Assembly: GCA_002316295.1 (NCBI GenBank)
Contig: DCDF01000020.1
Location: 1-13,791, forward strand
Direction of reading: 5' to 3'
DNA length: 13,791 bases
From: Syntrophaceae bacterium UBA1062
GTDB taxonomy: Bacteria > Desulfobacterota > Desulfomonilia > UBA1062
Shown here in pieces: positions 13,739-13,791 of the stretch. Both the position numbers and the translations under genes were made by a program. The notes beneath the pieces were generated by a model. That model was not told where the DNA came from. It saw only the letters and a program-made list of their open reading frames with translations, and searched no databases. The stretch's first letter is position 1, and the number at the start of each line of letters is the position of its first letter.

Positions 13739-13791
13739 GGCGGTCTCCCCCCTTTGTATGGCCTTCCGCGCCGCAGGCGGCTGACTCCTGA

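Overview
The window looks like a chromosomal segment of a strictly anaerobic, GC-rich bacterium, most plausibly a Desulfobacterota ('deltaproteobacterial') syntroph or sulfate-reducer type. This rests on the gene mix: a NuoE/NuoF/NuoG-like electron-input module of the kind attached to soluble formate dehydrogenases or hydrogenases, a molybdate/tungstate importer followed by an FmdE-family protein, a beta-oxidation gene pair, and Cys-rich small proteins. The taxon is an inference; no rRNA or other marker is present. No mobile element, CRISPR array or tRNA was seen.

Left arm (1-2656, minus strand): a compact operon in the order nuoE-like, nuoF-like, a stand-alone receiver-domain response regulator, and the 5' two-fifths or so of a NuoG/FdhA-type iron-sulfur subunit that runs off the left edge. 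The genes are spaced by 1 nt, 38 nt and an ATGA overlap. A good -24/-12 (sigma-54) promoter match lies about 100 bases upstream of nuoE. The divergent 339-bp region (2657-2995) also holds alternating G/C blocks able to form mutually exclusive hairpins and, on the other side, an AT-rich palindrome just before modA.

Module 2 (2996-5765, plus strand): modA-modB-modC-fmdE-like, all overlapping. It imports an oxyanion (molybdate or tungstate) and ends with an FmdE-domain protein carrying a C-terminal zinc-ribbon-like motif. Its position head-to-head with a possible formate dehydrogenase or hydrogenase module suggests a link through Mo/W enzymes. A 12-bp perfect-stem hairpin separates it from the next, convergent operon.

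Module 3 (5825-7756, minus): enoyl-CoA hydratase followed by a long (379 aa) 3-hydroxyacyl-CoA dehydrogenase, two successive beta-oxidation steps, with a perfect 14-bp palindrome just upstream of the first gene. Module 4 (7862-10355, minus): an exported LolA-like lipoprotein-sorting-family protein with its own sigma-70-like promoter, and an aspartate kinase with a C-terminal ACT-like region. Module 5 (10637-11703, plus): an MscS-family channel with a promoter interlaced with inverted repeats and a possible 24-codon leader ORF.

Right arm (11815-13738, minus): a decayed PF04392-type ABC substrate-binding protein gene (a frameshift in an A-run plus an apparent internal deletion), a small SHOCT-domain membrane protein with a downstream terminator, and a Cys-rich DUF3795-type protein with an added zinc ribbon. 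The most unusual items are the receiver gene inside the nuo-like operon under a sigma-54-like promoter, the structured divergent region, and the pseudogene. Nothing here proves a wholly new system.
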